This document shows positions 60,935 through 64,000 of a DNA stretch of 64,000 bases, piece after piece. The first letter of the stretch is position 1, and the number at the start of each line of letters is the position of its first letter. The notes under the pieces are model-generated. The model was not told the origin of the DNA and ran no database searches. It saw only the letters and a program-made list of their open reading frames with translations. Origin of the DNA: Bacteroidales bacterium (GTDB lineage: Bacteria > Bacteroidota > Bacteroidia > Bacteroidales > UBA932). The stretch is from positions 33,076 to 97,075 of the forward strand of contig JAFPVJ010000013.1 in the NCBI GenBank assembly GCA_017400135.1, read 5' to 3'. The translations under genes were made by a program, and so were the position numbers.

Positions 60935-63082
60935 TTACCAGCGGATCTCCACCGCAACCCCGTCCGGATCGTTGTCGAAACGAAGGAGGCAGGTGTGGCT
61001 GGGGGCGTCCCATTTGTATTCGGCGGCTTCGCCATTCACCGTCACGCTCCGGGGCTGCCGGGGCAACAGGATGCGCGTCACGTTGGTCGTTTCCAGTGGT
61101 CCCTTGCAGAGATAGGAGAAACGGCGGCCAGACTTGTGGACTTCGTACGCACGGCTCGCGGCAGCAAGGATGGCCGGGGCCCGGGGCGCTTTCCGCAGGT
61201 CATAATAGAGGCCCTGCGTCCCGGGGACGACATCCGCGCCCTCGCAGACAGGCAGGTCCGGATCGTAGAGATCAATGAGCTGTCCCTCAAGATGATAGGG
61301 CGCGTTGCTGACGCTTTCGTCCAGCACGGCCACCAGCCTGTATGGCCCGCGGTCCAGGGTGAAATGATTCTTTGTCTCCAGGCCGCCGTAGAGGGCGGAA
61401 ACGGCCGTCAGCAAGGGTTGGTCCCCGCCCGCAGACAGGACGAATTCCTTCGGATCCTGCCGCAGGATCTGCAGCATTCCTTTCCCGCAGGCATAGCTGC
61501 CTTCCGGGGCACCCGCCGGAACGCCCAGGAGATCAAAAAGGTGGTCGGACGGCGCAGAATAGGCATTTTCACCCGTATTCCACCACTCCCGCACACGCTG
61601 GAAGGGATCGGTGTCGCGCCCGCAATAGATCAGGCGCCCGCCGCCACGGACCCATTCGGCGAGCTGCCGGTGCGCTTCGGGATCGAGGGGTTTCATATTG
61701 GAATAGGTCATCAGCAGGAGTCTGACATCCTGCAGGGCCTTCCCGTAGCCGAGGTTTTCGATGTGGGTGATCCCGACGGGGACGCCCCTTTTCAGCAGGG
61801 GCATCGCCAGTCCGAAGAAGCCTGCCAGCTGGGGGTCATCGTAGCCTTCGTGGATCGGGAAGTGCTGGAACATCAGGGAGTTGGCCATCAGCACGGAGAT
61901 GCCCGGCGAGCCGTCGAGGCGGCCTTGGGTCACCGGCATATCCTGCAGGGCGCCGATCATCACCTGCATCATCGAGGCATAGTCCCGGGGGATGCGGATC
62001 CGCTCAGGATCGGTCGCGCTTTTCGGGTAAAAACCCCGGTAGATACGCTCGGGCCAGGGCATGACCTCATAATCCGCCAGCTGCGGATACAGCAGCTGGG
62101 CCGTGAAGGTCGCCTGATAATTGCGTTTAAAGTCCGCCCAATCCCGGGATCTGTCTTCGACGGGGTCCGTCAGGAACCACACGCGCCTTCCCGTGGGCGC
62201 GGTCATCGAAGCCATGCAGCCGTATTCGAGGAAGGCGTTTTCGAAGACGCGCTCCTTGCTAACGCCGTCGAAATGGTTTGGCACGCGGGCCGTGCCGGTC
62301 CAGACCTGAGCGATATAGCCGTCCACGCATGGCAGGGAGGCCAGGGAGGCTTCCGGGGACACGATGCCCCACTGCGCATAGTTGACCAGGGAGTGCGTGG
62401 GCACGTAGCATCGTATTTCGCGGCCCAGGGATCGGCCATATTCCTTGGCATAACTGAATGTCTCCTCCAAGGCCCGGTAATAGAGATGGTATTTGAGCTT
62501 GGCGGACAGGTATGTCGCCTCCGGAGATTCGTCCTGAGGGCGCCAGGGCTCACCGTAGTACGCTTCCCACTCACTTTTGAAGGCTTCGCTGTAGCCGGCT
62601 TCCGCCCAGAACTCCGGTTCTTCAAGGAAGATGTCATCTACGCCGGCGTCGATCACGCGTTTGATCTTCGTTTTCTTGAAATAGGCCAGGTAGTTTCGGC
62701 TCGGGACGATGTAAGGCACCTTGGTCCCGTGCCAAATCGTGTCACCCGCGGCGTTTTTCTGGCCTTCGTCCAGATGGGGTCGTCCGTCCCATTGGCCGGA
62801 GAAATAGTCCCCGTAGCCGCCCCAGGCGATGCCTGTCATGAATTCGGTCTTGTAGCCCCGTTCCCGCCAGGATGCCAGACGAGCCTCCAGGGAGGTGCTG
62901 TCACTGCGGTCGGAAGGATTGCCGCTGACCCCGTACACGATCACGGCATCGGCCCGGTTGTCCGTATAGGGACTCCAGGGCCGGGAGGTCTGGAAGGTCG
63001 TTTTGTCGGCTTTGGGGCCTGGCGAGCAGGCGGCCAGAAAGGCCACCGAAACCACTGCGGCCCATATAATCTTGGTCTTCAT
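60935..63082 (-). CDS. Large lipoprotein, possible glycoside hydrolase
   Basis: A 715-residue lipoprotein (AFLAAC, Cys19). The first ~370 residues look like a TIM barrel with acidic strand ends (IKRVIDAGVDDIFLEEPEFWAEAGYS, where the EEPE could hold a catalytic Glu). Residues about 390-560 resemble a class I glutamine-amidotransferase-like trimerisation domain as in GH42 (LAGFFGLAMPLLKRGVPV, DVRLLLMTYSNMKPLDPEAHRQLAEWVRGGGRLIY). The end is a small beta-sandwich (PRSVTVNGEAAEYKWD). This layout suits a GH42-like enzyme, but I cannot confirm a family. I start at 63082 (MKTKIIW). A frame extension to 63106 crosses the -7 box. Confidence 0.7.
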   Translation of the reverse strand: MKTKIIWAAVVSVAFLAACSPGPKADKTTFQTSRPWSPYTDNRADAVIVYGVSGNPSDRSDSTSLEARLASWRERGYKTEFMTGIAWGGYGDYFSGQWDGRPHLDEGQKNAAGDTIWHGTKVPYIVPSRNYLAYFKKTKIKRVIDAGVDDIFLEEPEFWAEAGYSEAFKSEWEAYYGEPWRPQDESPEATYLSAKLKYHLYYRALEETFSYAKEYGRSLGREIRCYVPTHSLVNYAQWGIVSPEASLASLPCVDGYIAQVWTGTARVPNHFDGVSKERVFENAFLEYGCMASMTAPTGRRVWFLTDPVEDRSRDWADFKRNYQATFTAQLLYPQLADYEVMPWPERIYRGFYPKSATDPERIRIPRDYASMMQVMIGALQDMPVTQGRLDGSPGISVLMANSLMFQHFPIHEGYDDPQLAGFFGLAMPLLKRGVPVGITHIENLGYGKALQDVRLLLMTYSNMKPLDPEAHRQLAEWVRGGGRLIYCGRDTDPFQRVREWWNTGENAYSAPSDHLFDLLGVPAGAPEGSYACGKGMLQILRQDPKEFVLSAGGDQPLLTAVSALYGGLETKNHFTLDRGPYRLVAVLDESVSNAPYHLEGQLIDLYDPDLPVCEGADVVPGTQGLYYDLRKAPRAPAILAAASRAYEVHKSGRRFSYLCKGPLETTNVTRILLPRQPRSVTVNGEAAEYKWDAPSHTCLLRFDNDPDGVAVEIRW

Positions 63083-63087
63083 ATACG

Positions 63088-63095
63088 CAAAGATA
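63088..63095 (-). promoter_or_regulatory. -7 box of the 60935-63082 gene
   Basis: TATCTTTG, an exact consensus, ends five bases before the ATG at 63082. It follows directly after the terminator of the upstream gene, so the transcript would be nearly leaderless. Confidence 0.62.
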
Positions 63096-63096
63096 C

Positions 63097-63128
63097 AAAA
63101 AAGCACCTGCGTTTGACACAGGTGCTTT
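63097..63128 (-). terminator. Rho-independent terminator of the 63148 gene
   Basis: On the minus strand, the stem AAAGCACCTG/CAGGTGCTTT (10 bp, 9-base loop) runs into further T residues. It lies 20 bases after the lipocalin-like gene and against the next gene's promoter. Confidence 0.9.
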
Positions 63129-63147
63129 CAGCTGAGAAACGGATCCG

Positions 63148-63621
63148 TTACTCTTTCCGTTCTTCGCGGCGGAAGGTGTAAGTGGTCTGTTCGTTGGCCA
63201 ACTCAATGCCAAAAGCTTGCTTGAGGACCATTGTGTTCTCCGTTACTTCGACTTTGTAACTTCCCACCAAAACCATTGCCTTGCCATTGTCCGAGACAGA
63301 AATACCGTTGGAGAAACGGATCATGCCACTTTCTGCATCATAGCTGTAGACAGCGGATTCCATCTCGAGATTGTAATAGCCTGTAGCCATGAACTCCTTG
63401 CCAAGGAAAAGATAAACATAATCCTTGGTATAGTCGGTCGTGTTGGAAGTCGTGTTTACATTGCCGGCTACGCTGGTCCGGATTTCTACCAGGCAAGATT
63501 GAAGTCTCCAACTGCCCGTGACGGTACCGGTCTTGTCGCCGGGATTATCAACTGGGTCGCAAGAACAGAATAGCAGAGCAGCCGCTGCGGCCATCAAAAC
63601 AGAAAAAAATACCTTTTTCAT
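63148..63621 (-). CDS. Small lipocalin-like lipoprotein
   Basis: A 157-residue lipoprotein (LLFCSC; the second Cys precedes DPVDNPGDK). The mature part opens with VTGSWRLQSC, then about eight beta-strands, with EMESAVYSYDAESGMIRFSNG in the middle and YKVEVTENTMVLKQAF late. This is the pattern of small lipocalin-like Bacteroidota proteins (TGxWxL motif). The start at 63621 is chosen because a -7 box (63649-63656) covers the longer frame's start at 63645. It has its own promoter and terminator, in the place where a 23S gene would be expected after tRNA-Ala. Function unknown. Confidence 0.78.
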   Translation of the reverse strand: MKKVFFSVLMAAAAALLFCSCDPVDNPGDKTGTVTGSWRLQSCLVEIRTSVAGNVNTTSNTTDYTKDYVYLFLGKEFMATGYYNLEMESAVYSYDAESGMIRFSNGISVSDNGKAMVLVGSYKVEVTENTMVLKQAFGIELANEQTTYTFRREERKE

Positions 63622-63648
63622 AATAATAACCAATTGGGTTGACAATCA

Positions 63649-63656
63649 CAAAGATA
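63649..63656 (-). promoter_or_regulatory. -7 box of the 63148 gene
   Basis: TATCTTTG, an exact consensus, 27 bases before the ATG at 63621 and just after the terminator that ends the tRNA transcript. Confidence 0.65.
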
Positions 63657-63674
63657 CATTTTTTGTGCCAAATC

Positions 63675-63700
63675 GAAAAAAGGCTGCCCGTCAGGCAGCC
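63675..63700 (-). terminator. Terminator after tRNA-Ala
   Basis: On the minus strand, a perfect GGCTGCC/GGCAGCC 7-bp stem with a 5-base loop is followed by six T. It lies only six bases after the tRNA-Ala 3' end, so the rRNA/tRNA transcript should stop here. Confidence 0.92.
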
Positions 63701-63706
63701 CCTTCG

Positions 63707-63779
63707 TGGAGATAGTCGGATTCGAACCGGCGACCCCATGCTTGCAAAGCATGTGCTCTACCAGCTGAGCTATACCCCC
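63707..63779 (-). tRNA. tRNA-Ala(TGC)
   Basis: A 73-base cloverleaf: acceptor GGGGGTA pairs with TATCTCC and the discriminator is A. The D arm is GCTC/GAGC, the anticodon stem ATGCT/AGCAT with loop TTGCAAG centred on TGC, and the T arm has GGTTCGAAT. No CCA is encoded. Alanine-TGC beside isoleucine-GAT after 16S is the normal rRNA spacer pair. Confidence 0.97.
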
Positions 63780-63788
63780 GCAGAAATG

Positions 63789-63815
63789 AAAAAAGCCGGT
63801 CTGGTGTCCGGCTTT
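63789..63815 (-). terminator. Terminator-like hairpin between the two tRNAs
   Basis: On the minus strand, the 8-bp stem AAAGCCGG/CCGGCTTT with an 8-base loop runs into three more T. It lies between tRNA-Ile and tRNA-Ala and would stop or weaken read-through, or act in processing. Confidence 0.75.
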
Positions 63816-63819
63816 CCAG

Positions 63820-63893
63820 TAGGGACTGGCAGAGTTGAACTGCCGACCTCCACATTATCAGTGTGGCGCTCTAACCAACTGAGCTAAGCCCCT
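63820..63893 (-). tRNA. tRNA-Ile(GAT)
   Basis: A 74-base cloverleaf: acceptor AGGGGCT pairs with AGTCCCT (one G-U) and the discriminator is A. The D arm is GCTC/GAGC, the anticodon stem CCACA/TGTGG with loop CTGATAA centred on GAT, and the T arm has AGTTCAACT. No CCA is encoded. It lies 72 bases after the 16S 3' end. Confidence 0.96.
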
Positions 63894-63965
63894 GTATGAA
63901 TAATGAAAGATAAGCACAGGCTGTGCCTTGTACGACCTCGAGCGTCAGCGTCAAGACACGCTCCA

Positions 63966-64000
63966 AAAAGGAGGTGTTCCAGCCACACCTTCCGGTACGG
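63966..64000 (-). rRNA. 16S ribosomal RNA, 3' end only
   Basis: The last ~35 bases of 16S rRNA on the minus strand, with the conserved CCGGAAGGTG...GGCTGGAACA segment and the anti-Shine-Dalgarno CACCTCCTTT at the 3' end. The gene continues beyond the right edge. A GAGCGT...ACGCTC stem within about 30 bases downstream of the 3' end (63941-63963) may be part of the processing structure. Confidence 0.95.

Noticed and set aside
60995-63181. A 728-codon plus-strand frame opposite the large lipoprotein
   Set aside because: Shadow; no start context, no signal, and it runs over a terminator and promoter.
1-64000. Insertion sequences, prophage, integrons or CRISPR
   Set aside because: No transposase, integrase, phage structural gene or regular repeat-spacer array was found on either strand.

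Overview
The window reads as a chromosome segment of a GC-rich member of the Bacteroidota, most likely Bacteroidales. The evidence is two SusC/SusD pairs, many Cys-lipidated outer-membrane lipoproteins, -7 boxes of the Bacteroidota type (TAnnTTTG, several with TTG/TTTG 20 bp upstream) in place of the usual -35/-10, few Shine-Dalgarno sequences, fimbrillin-like proteins and a 16S 3' end of Bacteroidota type. I see no insertion sequence, phage, CRISPR array or gap over 300 bases without a gene.

Layout. 1-4.2 kb: 5' end of a secreted TPR-like protein (minus), an ECF sigma factor overlapping a protein that joins an inner-membrane helix to an outer-membrane barrel, a lipoprotein of unknown function and an orphan HicB-like/HTH protein. 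4.2-7.4 kb: amino-sugar operon nagB - FHS-type MFS transporter - nagA (minus). 7.6-10.2 kb: divergent operon of two exported Gfo/Idh/MocA oxidoreductases and a two-helix membrane protein, ending beside a 91-base nested inverted repeat. 10.3-31 kb (minus): a large polysaccharide-utilisation-like locus with an XylR-type AraC regulator, SusC, SusD, a DUF5017-like lipoprotein, three fimbrillin-like/beta-helix lipoproteins and a fourth without the helix, a serine hydrolase, a Tat-exported Gfo/Idh/MocA protein and an enolase-superfamily lipoprotein. It has no recognisable glycoside hydrolase. Three unlisted peptides of 45-47 aa, sharing Tyr10, Pro13, Ile17 and Cys27, each sit directly before one of the lipoprotein genes. 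The regulator and susC carry near-identical promoter/operator blocks.

31-38.4 kb: housekeeping and mixed genes: tsaE, an anaerobic sulfatase-maturase-type radical SAM protein abutting a hicAB module, a YifB/ComM ATPase, a GH127 beta-L-arabinofuranosidase, a zinc-site-less sirtuin and an unknown cytoplasmic protein. 38.4-56.1 kb: an alpha-mannan utilisation locus. A divergent GntR/UTRA regulator faces a seven-gene operon (mannose-6-phosphate isomerase, SusC, SusD, three-repeat SusE/F-like binding lipoprotein, GH76, GH92, GH76), with a second GH92 behind the regulator. The parts fit a pathway: GH76 cuts the alpha-1,6 backbone, GH92 trims alpha-mannose side chains, SusC/D import, and the isomerase feeds mannose-6-phosphate to glycolysis.

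56.1-63.7 kb: a mosaic surface protein (fimbrillin-like, EF-hand, BspA leucine-rich repeats, M64 metallopeptidase), an SDR/VOC gene pair, a large lipoprotein that may be a glycoside hydrolase, and a small lipocalin-like lipoprotein. 63.7-64 kb: tRNA-Ala(TGC), tRNA-Ile(GAT) and the 16S rRNA 3' end (minus). Two terminator-like hairpins follow, and no 23S gene is found where one would be expected.

All function calls come from reading motifs and gene order; no database search was run.
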